A stretch of 64,000 nt of DNA from Streptomyces sp. NBC_00341 (lineage in GTDB: Bacteria > Actinomycetota > Actinomycetes > Streptomycetales > Streptomycetaceae), in the NCBI RefSeq assembly GCF_041435055.1, contig NZ_CP108002.1, positions 6,882,001-6,946,000 of the forward strand, written 5' to 3'. Each line of letters starts with the position of its first letter. Position 1 is the stretch's first letter. Both the position numbers and the translations under genes were made by a program. Under the pieces are notes generated by a model, which saw nothing but the letters and a program-made list of their open reading frames with translations, had not been told where the DNA came from and did no database searches. Shown here piece after piece: positions 25,310 through 34,037 of this stretch.

Positions 25310-26106
25310 CGGCTGTGCCTCTCCGCCCTTTCGTACTCGCTGAAGTGTCTCTCCGCGAAGAGCTCCGGCCACCCCGCTCCCAGACCACGCGACCGGGCCA
25401 CTGCCAGTACCTGTCGCCAGTAGGGCTTGACCGGTGGCCACAGTGCCCCTGTGCGGCAGTAGGAGCCGTCGATCATGTAACGCGGGCCGCTGTCCGCATG
25501 GGGCGCGGCTGCCGCCCGACGGGTGTGGAAGAGCGCCGAGTGGAGTACGACGGTCGTCCCTGGAGGCACATCGTCGATGACCACTTCACCCGGGAGCGTG
25601 TCCGTGCCCAGGTGGCTGCGGGCGTCCTTCTCGGCGATCTCCAGGTGCGAGCCCGGCAGCACTGCCAGGCCACCCAGTTCCGGCTGAATTCCGCCTATAT
25701 AATGTAACGCGTGGATCATGGGTAAGTGCCTTTTTTCCTGCGGCTGTTGCTCGTAATCGTGATGCCAGCTCTTGCCGGCTCCGCCGGCCGTTCTCCGGTC
25801 GCTGTGCAGGTGGTGGAACACGAAGGATTCGCCGAGTAGCGCGGGGCTGCTGAGCAGGTCCAGCAGCGGCGGATGGACCGCGAGCTCACCGTGCGCCTCA
25901 AGGTCCAGCTCGACCATGCGGGGCGGCTCGGCCTCCGCACGCAGACAGGCGTCGATGGACTTCTGACGCCACCCCGCCTCCACCCACTCGTCCACCTCCG
26001 GCACGAGACGCTCGACAAGCGTGCCGGGCAGGAAGCCGGGCAGTACCAGGAATCCCTCCTTGGTGAAGCCTTCCGCCTGGGCCTCGATGGTGCGGGTATC
26101 TCTCAC
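25306..26106 (-). CDS. Phytanoyl-CoA dioxygenase (PhyH)-like Fe(II)/2-oxoglutarate oxygenase
   Basis: A 266-residue non-heme iron enzyme. The 2-His-1-carboxylate ligands are in GKSWHHDYEQQ (HxD type) and LHSALFHTRR (distal His), with an Arg for 2-oxoglutarate close by. FTKEGFLVLPGFLPGTLVERL is the usual N-terminal helix-strand and GGLAVLPGSHLE is the conserved turn. It likely hydroxylates a small molecule, perhaps an amino acid or a carrier-bound intermediate. It starts at GTG 26106 with a weak binding site and is coupled to the downstream DGxHR protein. Confidence 0.85.
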   Translation of the reverse strand: MRDTRTIEAQAEGFTKEGFLVLPGFLPGTLVERLVPEVDEWVEAGWRQKSIDACLRAEAEPPRMVELDLEAHGELAVHPPLLDLLSSPALLGESFVFHHLHSDRRTAGGAGKSWHHDYEQQPQEKRHLPMIHALHYIGGIQPELGGLAVLPGSHLEIAEKDARSHLGTDTLPGEVVIDDVPPGTTVVLHSALFHTRRAAAAPHADSGPRYMIDGSYCRTGALWPPVKPYWRQVLAVARSRGLGAGWPELFAERHFSEYERAERHSR

Positions 26107-26418
26107 GTGCTGGAACCCCCCGGTTCACTCGGCTGTTGCCGCACGGATGCCGCTGCGGGCGGCGTCTTTCTGTCCCAGGTTCATGCGAGTCATACCGAAG
26201 GCGTGGCTATATGGCCAAAAGTGGGTGGCTCGGCAGGGCCATTGCCGCATGTTCGACGGTGAACGGCGCCGGGTGTCATGGCGGCACGCACGGGGCGTGC
26301 CCCGGCGGATGCGAGCCAATGATCGAAGAGGCCCGTGATCGAGCGCCCAACTCCGTTGTCAGTGCCTCCCCATAGAGTTCAGTTATCACTCGGGGAGCTT
26401 CGGAGAAGGAGCAGAAAC
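26107..26418. other. Intergenic region upstream of the dioxygenase and VWA genes
   Basis: A 312-base divergent region with lower GC than its surroundings. It holds GGCTATATGGCC (about 26203-26214), a 12-base near-perfect palindrome in an AT-rich spot, a possible operator or -10 region. AAGGAG at 26406-26411 is the binding site of the VWA gene. No RNA gene or small ORF is convincing. Confidence 0.4.
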
Positions 26419-27477
26419 GTGTCCGCCAACAGGATTCAGCACAAGGTGAATCACGTCGCGCTGGTCGTCGACTGTTCAGGTTCCATGCGTCCGCACCAGG
26501 GCCAGCTCATTCGTGTCGTGGACGAGTTCGTGGCCGGCCTGAAGGCCGAATCGGACAGCCTCGGCCATGAGACCCGGATCAGTCTCTATTCCTTCGATCA
26601 CAGGGTGGAGAACCTCGTCTGGGACATGGACGTGAAGCATCTGCCGTCCATGCGCGGTCTGTACAGGGTCAACAACGGCGCCACGGCCCTTATCGAGGCC
26701 TCCTTGAAGTCCCTGGACGATCTGGGCCATATCTGGGAGGAGTACGGGGAGCACAGCTTCCTGCAGATCGTGGTGACGGACGGCGAGGAGAACGCCTCCG
26801 GCGGCGACCGGCGGCACGACGGCGACATGGCCGTCCTCGGGCCCTGGCTCGACAGGATCGCGGCGAAGATGGGCGGGCTCCCGGGCCACTGGACGTCCGC
26901 GATCCTGGTGCCGAACTCGCTGGCGAAGCGCACCGCTCAGAACTACGGCTTCCCCGCGGGGAACATCGCCATCTGGGACGCGGACTCCCAGGAGGGCGTC
27001 GAGGAGGCGATCGGCACCGTGCGCGCCGCCGCCACCAGCTTCCTGCGGGGCCGCGAGCAGGGCGTGCGCGGCACAAAGAATCTGTTCGCCGTGGGGCAGG
27101 ACATATCCGTTGACGAGGTACGGGCGAATCTCGAACCGATACCGGCCGACAAATACCGGCTCCTGAAGGTCGACAAGGAGATCGAGATCCGGCCCTTCGT
27201 CGATTCGCATCCGGGTGTGACCTACGAACGCGGCTCGTGCTACTACCAATTGGGTGCCCGGGTCCAGGTTCAGCCCGACAAGGAAGTCGTCGTGGTCGAG
27301 AAGGACACCGATCGCGCCTATACGGGTGACGCGGCGCGCAGTCTCCTCTTCGGCACGGGTATCCACGGGACGGTCTCGGTGAAGGCGGGGAACAATCCCG
27401 AGCTGGAGGTCTATGTGCAGAGCCGCTCCGTGAACAGGAAGCTCAAGCCGAAGACGCGTCTGCTCATCATGCTCTGA
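26419..27477 (+). CDS. von Willebrand factor A domain protein
   Basis: A 352-residue protein starting at GTG 26419, with AAGGAG 7 bases upstream. The N-terminal 200 residues form a VWA domain with a complete metal-ion-dependent adhesion site: DCSGSM (DxSxS), the GATALIE Thr and VVTDGEE. The C-terminal part (about 210-352) is beta-rich with no motif I recognise. There is no signal peptide or membrane helix, so it acts inside the cell, perhaps as a scaffold. Neighbours do not explain it. Confidence 0.8.
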   Translation: MSANRIQHKVNHVALVVDCSGSMRPHQGQLIRVVDEFVAGLKAESDSLGHETRISLYSFDHRVENLVWDMDVKHLPSMRGLYRVNNGATALIEASLKSLDDLGHIWEEYGEHSFLQIVVTDGEENASGGDRRHDGDMAVLGPWLDRIAAKMGGLPGHWTSAILVPNSLAKRTAQNYGFPAGNIAIWDADSQEGVEEAIGTVRAAATSFLRGREQGVRGTKNLFAVGQDISVDEVRANLEPIPADKYRLLKVDKEIEIRPFVDSHPGVTYERGSCYYQLGARVQVQPDKEVVVVEKDTDRAYTGDAARSLLFGTGIHGTVSVKAGNNPELEVYVQSRSVNRKLKPKTRLLIML

Positions 27478-27530
27478 GGTCGTCATGCTCTGAGATTCTC
27501 GTTCGGCTCATGCGGTTCAGAGTCTGAGAA

Positions 27531-27546
27531 ATACCCCGGGGGGTAT
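27531..27546. promoter_or_regulatory. CstR-type operator 1 ahead of the persulfide dioxygenase gene
   Basis: ATACCCCGGGGGGTAT, a perfect 7-2-7 palindrome of the kind bound by CsoR/CstR repressors. It lies where the -35 region of a promoter with a TACAGT-like -10 (about 27553-27558) would be. Confidence 0.85.
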
Positions 27547-27567
27547 CACTGTTACAGTGAAAGGAAG

Positions 27568-27583
27568 ATACCCCCCGGGGTAC
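27568..27583. promoter_or_regulatory. CstR-type operator 2 ahead of the persulfide dioxygenase gene
   Basis: ATACCCCCCGGGGTAC, a second 7-2-7 site 37 bp (centre to centre) from operator 1 and 22 bases upstream of the start codon. Together they bracket the probable -10 element, so binding would block RNA polymerase. Confidence 0.85.
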
Positions 27584-27605
27584 ATCGCTATGGAGGGAGA
27601 CGGCC

Positions 27606-28976
27606 GTGTTCTTCGTGGACACCCTGGAGACCGAGGGACTGGGCAACCGCAGCTATCTCGCGGGCGGGGCGGCGGTGGCGGTGGCCGTCGACCCGCCGCG
27701 CGATGTGGAACGGGTCCTGGCGGCGGCTGCCGGGCGCGGGGTGCGGATCGGGTACGTGGTGGAGACGCACATACACAACGACTACGTGACCGGCGGCCTG
27801 GAGCTCGCCCGGCTGACGGGTGCGCGGTATCTGGTGCCCGCGTCGGCCCGGGTCTCCTTCGACCGGGTGCCGGTCGAGGACGGCGACAGCTTCGCCGTCG
27901 ACACCGGCCTCGATCTGCGGGCGCTGGCCACTCCCGGTCACACCCCGCACCACACCGCCTACGTGCTGGCCGAGGACGGACGGGAGGTGGCCGCGTTCAC
28001 CGGCGGGTCGCTGCTGATCGGCACGGTGGGCCGTCCCGATCTGGTCGAGCCGAGGCTGACCGAGCAGCTGGCCCGCTCCCAGCACGCCTCCGCCCACCGG
28101 CTGGCCGGGGAACTCCACGACGACGTGCGGGTGCTGCCCACCCATGGCTTCGGCAGCTTCTGCTCCGCCTCCCCGGCCGGGGGCGATGCCACCACCATCG
28201 GCAAGGAGCGGGCCGGGAACGACGCCCTGAACCAGGACGTCGACGCCTTTGTGGCGCAGATGCTCGCCGGGCTGGAGGACGTGCCCGCCTACTACGCGCA
28301 CATGGGCCCGGTGAACGCGGAAGGGCCAGGCCCGGTGGACCTGACCCCGCCCCGGACGGCCGACGGCGAGGAGATCGCGCAGCGCCTGGCCGCCGGGGAG
28401 TGGGTGGTCGACCTGCGCAGTCGTACCGCGTTCTCCCGGGGCCATGTCGCCGGGACGTTCAACTTCGAGGCCGGGGGCAAGCTCGCCACCTATCTGGCCT
28501 GGCTGATCCCGTGGGGCAAGCCCGTCACCCTCCTCGCCGCATCCGCCGGTCAGCTCGCGAAGGCCCAGCGGGAGCTGGTGCGGGTCGGCATCGAGCGACC
28601 GGCTGCCGCCGCCACGGGCGAGCCGTCCTCCTGGCTGCGGACGGGGCAGGACCTGCGCTCCTTCCCCCGCGCGGACTTCGCCGCCCTGAAGCAGGCGCTC
28701 GACGGTGGTGAGGACGTCGTGGTGCTCGATGTGCGCAGGGACTCCGAGCGGGCCGGTGAGTACGTACGGGGATCGGTGCACGTTCCCCTGCACGAGCTGC
28801 GCGAGCGCGCCGCCGAGGTTCCGGCCGGAGTGGTGTGGGTGCACTGCGCGGGCGGGATGCGTGCCGCGATCGCCGCGTCCCTGCTCGACGCCGAAGGCCG
28901 TGAGGTGGTCGCCGTCGACGACGGTTTCGACGCCGCCCGGAGCGCCGGTCTGACCGTGGCGTACGCACCGGCTTGA
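27606..28976 (+). CDS. CstB-like persulfide dioxygenase fused to two rhodanese domains
   Basis: A 456-residue fusion. Residues 1 to about 250 are a metallo-beta-lactamase-fold persulfide dioxygenase (THIHNDYVTGG, TPGHTPHHTAYVL, VLPTHGFGSFC). Residues about 260-350 form a rhodanese fold without the catalytic Cys (LLAASAGQL). Residues about 360-456 form an active rhodanese (VHCAGGMRAAIAAS). This order matches CstB of Staphylococcus, which oxidises glutathione/CoA persulfides and releases thiosulfate. The start is GTG 27606 after GGAGGGAG. Two CstR-type operators in its promoter indicate induction by reactive sulfur species. Confidence 0.88.
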   Translation: MFFVDTLETEGLGNRSYLAGGAAVAVAVDPPRDVERVLAAAAGRGVRIGYVVETHIHNDYVTGGLELARLTGARYLVPASARVSFDRVPVEDGDSFAVDTGLDLRALATPGHTPHHTAYVLAEDGREVAAFTGGSLLIGTVGRPDLVEPRLTEQLARSQHASAHRLAGELHDDVRVLPTHGFGSFCSASPAGGDATTIGKERAGNDALNQDVDAFVAQMLAGLEDVPAYYAHMGPVNAEGPGPVDLTPPRTADGEEIAQRLAAGEWVVDLRSRTAFSRGHVAGTFNFEAGGKLATYLAWLIPWGKPVTLLAASAGQLAKAQRELVRVGIERPAAAATGEPSSWLRTGQDLRSFPRADFAALKQALDGGEDVVVLDVRRDSERAGEYVRGSVHVPLHELRERAAEVPAGVVWVHCAGGMRAAIAASLLDAEGREVVAVDDGFDAARSAGLTVAYAPA

Positions 28977-29030
28977 CCCGCGTGCGTACGCACGGCGGCC
29001 GTGCGTCGCCAGGCGCGGGGCCGTGCGCCG

Positions 29031-29351
<321 letters not shown>

Positions 29352-29404
29352 CTACCGTGTCCAGGGCCACCGGCCCGGCCCGCACAGAAACGGAAACACC
29401 GCAT

Positions 29405-29992
29405 ATGACCGCCCCCGCCTCCACCCCCGCCCCTGCCGCAGTCCTCCCCGCCCAGGCGGCGGCCCGGCTCGGCCAGTTCGCCGTCATCGACGTCCGCACC
29501 CCCGGCGAATACGCCTCCGGACATCTTCCCGGCGCCCACAACATCCCCCTGGACCGGATACGTGCGGCACTTCCCGCGCTGAGTGCCGCCGCTGCCCGCG
29601 GCGACCTGCTGATGGTCTGCGCCTCCGGCAGCCGCTCCGCCACCGCCTGCGGCGAACTGGCCGCGGCCGGTATCGCCGCGGCCACCCTCACCGGAGGCAC
29701 CACCGCCTGGGCGGAGCAGGGTCACGCTCTCGACCGGCCCGCAGACGCCTCCCGGGTCTGGGCCATGGAACGCCAGGTCCGGCTCGCCGCCGGGTCCCTC
29801 GTCGTCCTCGGTCTCGCCGTCGGCACCCGCTACCGCCGCGGCCGCGCCCTCTCGGCCGCCGTCGGCGGCGGCCTGGTCTTCTCCGCCCTCACCAACACCT
29901 GCGGCATGGCCGCCGTCCTCGCCCGGCTGCCGCACAACCGTCCCTGCCACACCGACCTCGACGCCACCCTCGCCGCGCTGCACCAGCGTTAG
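29405..29992 (+). CDS. Membrane-anchored rhodanese (YgaP-like, rhodanese-DUF2892)
   Basis: A 195-residue protein. The N-terminal rhodanese domain has VIDVRTPGEYASGHLPGA and the catalytic loop MVCASGSRSA. The C-terminus has two hydrophobic segments (LAAGSLVVLGLAVG and AVGGGLVFSALTNTCGMAAV) followed by LARLPHN, the DUF2892 pattern. It should transfer sulfane sulfur at the inner face of the membrane. ATG 29405 is preferred to an upstream start because it begins just ahead of the domain. It belongs to the persulfide regulon through operator 29335-29350. Confidence 0.88.
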   Translation: MTAPASTPAPAAVLPAQAAARLGQFAVIDVRTPGEYASGHLPGAHNIPLDRIRAALPALSAAAARGDLLMVCASGSRSATACGELAAAGIAAATLTGGTTAWAEQGHALDRPADASRVWAMERQVRLAAGSLVVLGLAVGTRYRRGRALSAAVGGGLVFSALTNTCGMAAVLARLPHNRPCHTDLDATLAALHQR

Positions 29993-30028
29993 CCGAGGAG
30001 CCGAGGAGCCGAGGAGCCGAGGAGCCGA
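29992..30028. repeat. 8-bp tandem repeat after the membrane rhodanese gene
   Basis: Four exact copies of GCCGAGGA plus a partial copy, beginning at the last base of the rhodanese stop codon. A simple slippage repeat with no evident function. Confidence 0.85.
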
Positions 30029-30193
30029 CGCAGTCAGGTCGGCCCGGAGCTTCGACTCCGTGCGTACGGGCACCCGGTGCGCGCCCGCCGGCACGGCGCA
30101 TGCCGGACACCGGAGTCGCCAGAGGCGGGGGGCCGCCGGACCGCCCCCCGCCCAGGTGTGCCGTCGGAGGGGCAGCGCCCCCGGCGCCCCCGG

Positions 30194-31426
30194 TCAGGCG
30201 GTGGCCGGCCGCAGCCGGACGGGCAGGGTCTGGTGGCCGTTGCTGATGAGGGAGTGCAGCGGCTTCAGCTCGGCCGCCGGCACGGCGAGTTCGAGGTCGG
30301 GGAAGCGCTCGAACAGCAGGCGCAGGGACGCGGCGATCTCCATACGGGCGAGCGGGGCACCGAGGCAGAAGTGCACGCCGTGCCCGAAGGCGAGGTGCTC
30401 GGAGGACGGCCGGGTGATGTCGAAGCGGTCGGCGGACTCGCCGTGCCAGTCGGGGTGGCGGTTGGCTGCCGCGTAGGAGACGAGGATCGCCTCGCCGGCC
30501 CGGATGACCTGTCCGTCGGGCAGCGGCAGGTCCTCCAGCGCGCAGCGCAGCGGGAGGTGCTTGACGGCGGGCTCGTACCGCAGGGTCTCCTCGACGACAT
30601 CGCTCCAGTTGGCCCGGCCGGCACGGATGTGGGCGAGCTGCTCGGGGTCGGTGAGCAGGGCCGTGATGCCGTGGTCGATCCCGTTGACCGTCGTCTCGTA
30701 CCCGGCGCTGATCATCAGCAGCAGCGTGTCGCGCAGTTCGTCGTCGTCCATCGCGCCGCCGTCGCCCTCGGTGTCCCGGGCGGCGATGAGGAGCGAGGTC
30801 ATGTCGTCGCCCGGTGTGGCGCGCTTGGTGTCGATCAGTTCGTCGAGCAGCTTGTACAGGGCGGCCGTGTTCGCGGCGGCCTCGTCGGCGGCGAGCGCGG
30901 TGGAGAAGACTCCGTCGACCACGCTGCGGAAGCCCTGGCGATGGTCGTCGGGGACGCCCATGAGCCGCCCGATCACGGCGATCGGCAGGGGATAGGCAAG
31001 CTCCTCGCGGAGGTCGACGCTCTCCCCGGCCGGCCTGGACCCGATGGAGTCGAGGAGGGCCGTGACGATCGCCTCGACGGTGGCCTCCATGGTCTGGACC
31101 CGGCGGGCGCTGAACGCCGGGGCGACCATGCGCCTGAGCCGCCGGTGGTCACCGCCGTACGCGGTGAACATGTTGTTCACCGCGATCCACAGGGCCAGGG
31201 GCCAGGTGGAGACGGCGTCGGCGAAGCCGGGCCAGTGGGCGCGGGTGTCCTTGGAGACCCGCGCGTCCGTCAGGAGTTCCTTGAGGAGAGCGGGGTCGGT
31301 GACGGACCAGGCGGTGACCCCGAGGATGTCGACACGGGTGGCCGGTCCGCGGGAGCGCAGGGCCTCGTGTTCGGCGTGGTGGTCCGCCGCGGAGGGGTCC
31401 AGCACGAGGATCGGGTGTTCGGGCAC
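30194..31426 (-). CDS. Cytochrome P450 (CYP154-like) of a conservon
   Basis: A 410-residue P450. All landmarks are present: I-helix LLLMISAGYETTVN, K-helix ETLR and heme loop FGHGVHFCLGAPLAR. It starts at GTG 31426, 9 bases after the stop of the CYP157-like gene, with GAGGAG. In Streptomyces conservons a CYP154 enzyme often follows a CYP157; this is the same order. It is the last gene of the operon. Redox partners are not encoded in the operon. Confidence 0.9.
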   Translation of the reverse strand: MPEHPILVLDPSAADHHAEHEALRSRGPATRVDILGVTAWSVTDPALLKELLTDARVSKDTRAHWPGFADAVSTWPLALWIAVNNMFTAYGGDHRRLRRMVAPAFSARRVQTMEATVEAIVTALLDSIGSRPAGESVDLREELAYPLPIAVIGRLMGVPDDHRQGFRSVVDGVFSTALAADEAAANTAALYKLLDELIDTKRATPGDDMTSLLIAARDTEGDGGAMDDDELRDTLLLMISAGYETTVNGIDHGITALLTDPEQLAHIRAGRANWSDVVEETLRYEPAVKHLPLRCALEDLPLPDGQVIRAGEAILVSYAAANRHPDWHGESADRFDITRPSSEHLAFGHGVHFCLGAPLARMEIAASLRLLFERFPDLELAVPAAELKPLHSLISNGHQTLPVRLRPATA

Positions 31427-31435
31427 GGGTGCTCC

Positions 31436-32650
31436 TCAGCGAGTGGCAGGGAAGACGACAGGGAGTGATTCCAGGGCACGGTGGAAGGGGCCGGGCCGCC
31501 AGCGCACCTCGTCGGCGGGTACCGCGAGGTCCATTTCCGGGAAGGCGTCGGCGAGGAAGGTGATGGCCGTCTCGGCGATGAGGTAGGCGTGGGAGCGGGC
31601 CGGACAGGTGTGCGGTCCGGTGCTCCAGGACAGATGGGCCCGGTTGCCGACGAAGGCTTCCGGCGGGAGTCCGCCCGTGAGCGCCGGGTCGTTGTTGCAG
31701 GCGGCCATGGAGATGACGACCGGCTGGTGGGCCGGCAGCAGGGTGCCGTCCACGTCCGCGTCGTAACGCGGATAGCTGATGCAGTAGTTCGCCATGGGCG
31801 GGTCCGTGTACAGGACGGTGTCGAGGGCGTCGCGGATCGTGGACTCGGCGGAGTGCAGCGTGGCCGAGAACTCCTCGTCCGTGAGGATCTTCCACCAGGT
31901 GTTGACGATGAGGTTGGTCAGCGGTTCGATGCCGGCGCCGTACAGGGTGACGATCTGGTGGCCCATCTCCTCGTCACTCAGCCCCGCGGGGTGAGCTATC
32001 AGACGGGACGTCACATCGTCCGCCGGATGCTGCCTGCGCAGGCTCACGAGGTCGGTGACCGCCTGCCCGAGGATCTCGTTGCCCCGGGCGGCGTCGGTGG
32101 TCTCGAAGATGCGCGACATGCCGTCGGCGATCCGGGCGCCGATCTCGTCGGGGCAGCCCAGCATCGAGCTCAGGACGCGGAAGGCGATCGGGAAGGCGTA
32201 CTGAGTGGCGAGATCCGCACGGCCGGTGGCGCCGAAGCCGGTCACGGCGTCCGCGGCGACCCTCTCCACCAGGGCCCGCAGTTCGTGCTGGTCGGTCGCG
32301 TCGATACTGGCGGTGTTGGCCGAGCGGTAGCGGGAGTGCTCGGTGCCACCGCTGCGCAGGGCGTTGGGCCGCCACTCCATCATCGGCCGCACCGGGCACG
32401 ACGCCGGCACCGTCTGCTCCCACACCCGGGGATCGGCGGGGAAGCGCAGCGGATCGTTGAGGATGCCGCGCGCCTGGAAGTAGCCGATCACCAGGGTGGC
32501 GGGGATTCCGGGGGACAGCTCGACCGGCACGAACGGGCCGAAGGTGCTGCGCATCCGCTCGTACGCGCCGTGCGGGTCGGCGGCGAACTCGGGTCCGTAC
32601 AGGGGGAACCGGGCCGACCCGGACAGTGGCTCGGTGCTGACGGGATTCAT
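31436..32650 (-). CDS. cvnE: Conservon cytochrome P450 lacking the ExxR motif (CYP157-like)
   Basis: A 404-residue P450-fold protein. The heme region HLSWSTGPHTCPARSHAYLI keeps the Cys ligand. The K-helix ExxR is absent; the segment reads RDALDTVLYTDPPMANYC. Loss of ExxR is a published feature of the CYP157 family. The I-helix (VTLYGAGIEPLTNL) also departs from AGxDTT. ATG 32650 overlaps the cvnD stop (ATGA). It probably forms part of the membrane-associated conservon complex rather than acting as a standard monooxygenase. Confidence 0.87.
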   Translation of the reverse strand: MNPVSTEPLSGSARFPLYGPEFAADPHGAYERMRSTFGPFVPVELSPGIPATLVIGYFQARGILNDPLRFPADPRVWEQTVPASCPVRPMMEWRPNALRSGGTEHSRYRSANTASIDATDQHELRALVERVAADAVTGFGATGRADLATQYAFPIAFRVLSSMLGCPDEIGARIADGMSRIFETTDAARGNEILGQAVTDLVSLRRQHPADDVTSRLIAHPAGLSDEEMGHQIVTLYGAGIEPLTNLIVNTWWKILTDEEFSATLHSAESTIRDALDTVLYTDPPMANYCISYPRYDADVDGTLLPAHQPVVISMAACNNDPALTGGLPPEAFVGNRAHLSWSTGPHTCPARSHAYLIAETAITFLADAFPEMDLAVPADEVRWRPGPFHRALESLPVVFPATR

Positions 32651-33285
32651 CGCAGGGGCTCCAGGGGCTCCAGGGGCTCCGGTGGTGCGGCTGGTCGTTG
32701 CTCCACAAGGTGGTCCATCAGGGCGACGAGTGCGTGGAGCGAAGAGGTGCGGTCGCGGGCGTCGCAGGTGATGAGCGGGGTGGCGGCGTCCAGGGCGAGG
32801 GCCTGGCGGAGTTCGCCCAGGTCGTAGGCGGGGGCCCCGGGGAAGGTGTTGATGGCGACGGCGTAGGGGATGGACTGGGCCTCCAGCAGGCCCAGCGCGC
32901 CGTGGCAGGCGTCGAGGTCGCGCGTGTCGGCCAGGACCAGGCATCCGAGCGCGCCTTCGGCCATGTCCTCCCAGAGCAGGTGGAAGCGCTCCTGCCCGGG
33001 CAGCCCGAACAGATAGAGGGCCAGACGGCCGGCGGCCAGATGAATGCGGCCGAAGTCCATGCCCACGGTCGTCGTGGCCTTCGCGGGCGTCCCGCTGAGG
33101 TCGTCCACATCCGCGCTGTCGATGGTGATGGGCTCTTCCATCCGCAGCGGAGTCACCTCGGACACGCTGCCGATGAGGGTCGTCTTGCCCACGCCGAAGC
33201 CCCCGGCGACCACGATCTTGGCGGACTCGGTCACCGCGGCCGGTACATAGGTGACGTCTGTGTCAGACCAGGTCTCGGAGGCCAT
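32647..33285 (-). CDS. cvnD: Conservon GTPase CvnD
   Basis: A 212-residue small Ras-like GTPase of the MglA-like actinomycete type. The P-loop is VVAGGFGVGKTTLIGSVSE, the switch II segment is LFGLPGQERF (DxxG degenerated to LPG) and VAINTF stands at the usual NKxD place. Residues about 1-20 are an extension. The C-terminus ends in PEPLEPLEPLR, encoded by a 9-bp direct repeat. It overlaps cvnC by 23 bases and the P450 by 4. In conservons it switches a G-protein-like membrane complex with CvnA, CvnB and CvnC. Confidence 0.93.
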   Translation of the reverse strand: MASETWSDTDVTYVPAAVTESAKIVVAGGFGVGKTTLIGSVSEVTPLRMEEPITIDSADVDDLSGTPAKATTTVGMDFGRIHLAAGRLALYLFGLPGQERFHLLWEDMAEGALGCLVLADTRDLDACHGALGLLEAQSIPYAVAINTFPGAPAYDLGELRQALALDAATPLITCDARDRTSSLHALVALMDHLVEQRPAAPPEPLEPLEPLR

Positions 33286-33616
33286 CGCGCACCCTTCGCA
33301 GGAGATCGGATTCGGGTCGGTCGGGTTCGGCCGCGACCGGGCTGGTCAGATGGCCGGTGTCCATCAGGGTGGAGACGAGGATGCGCACCGTGGAGGGCGG
33401 CATCTGCAACGCGGCGGCGATGTCCGCGACGGCGAGGCCGCCGTGGCCGCCGGCGAACAGGCTCATTAACCTCTGTGCGTCGGGGACAAGGGTGTTCGTC
33501 GGGCCGGTCGCGGCGATGACCACGCTCTCCAGGCGCACGTCCTGTCGCGGACGGACCCGTCCTCCGGTGCGTACGTACGGCCTGACCAGATCCGCGTCAC
33601 GCCGCGGCCCGCTCAT
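33263..33616 (-). CDS. cvnC: Conservon DUF742 protein CvnC
   Basis: A 117-residue winged-helix-like DUF742 protein. It starts MSGPRRDADLVRPYVRTGGR and has LAVADIAAALQMPPSTVRIL as the helix-turn-helix-like part and the C-terminal LLRRVRDGLRDL. ATG 33616 overlaps the cvnB stop. It is known to interact with the other conservon proteins. Confidence 0.93.
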   Translation of the reverse strand: MSGPRRDADLVRPYVRTGGRVRPRQDVRLESVVIAATGPTNTLVPDAQRLMSLFAGGHGGLAVADIAAALQMPPSTVRILVSTLMDTGHLTSPVAAEPDRPESDLLRRVRDGLRDLV

Positions 33617-34035
33617 GCCGCGGAGCCGCCGTCCGTCTGTGACGGAACCCGTTCCGCGGTGCCCAGCTGCCTGCCCACCTTCACCGCGAGCTGCGCCATC
33701 TCGCGGCTGATCAGACCCACGTCCGCGTGCGGGCCGGTGGTACAGACCGACAGCATCGTGTTGTCCCCGGCAGCCGTCGTCAGGCCTATGTTGTCGATGC
33801 ACTCGATCATCTGCTGGCGGACCCCGCCACCACCGGTGAAGTCGTCCCACGCCTTTCCGGCGGCTCGCATCGCGGCCGTCAGCGCGGCGAACTTCTCGCC
33901 CTCCTCCTGGCTCATCGTTCTCGTGCGTGCCTTCAACAGGCCGTCGCTGCTCATCAGTACGGCGAAGCGGACGCCCTCGATCTCACCGAGGTGCTCGTCC
34001 AGCAGCCAGCCAAGGGAGTTGATGGTGGTCGACAT
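33613..34035 (-). CDS. cvnB: Conservon roadblock/LC7 protein CvnB
   Basis: A 140-residue roadblock/LC7 protein (MglB-like), with LGWLLDEHLGEIEGVRFAVL, MSSDGLLKARTRTM and MLSVCTTGPHADVGLISREM. It probably acts on the CvnD GTPase. It starts two bases after the cvnA stop and overlaps cvnC by four bases. Confidence 0.93.
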   Translation of the reverse strand: MSTTINSLGWLLDEHLGEIEGVRFAVLMSSDGLLKARTRTMSQEEGEKFAALTAAMRAAGKAWDDFTGGGGVRQQMIECIDNIGLTTAAGDNTMLSVCTTGPHADVGLISREMAQLAVKVGRQLGTAERVPSQTDGGSAA

Positions 34036-34037
34036 GG

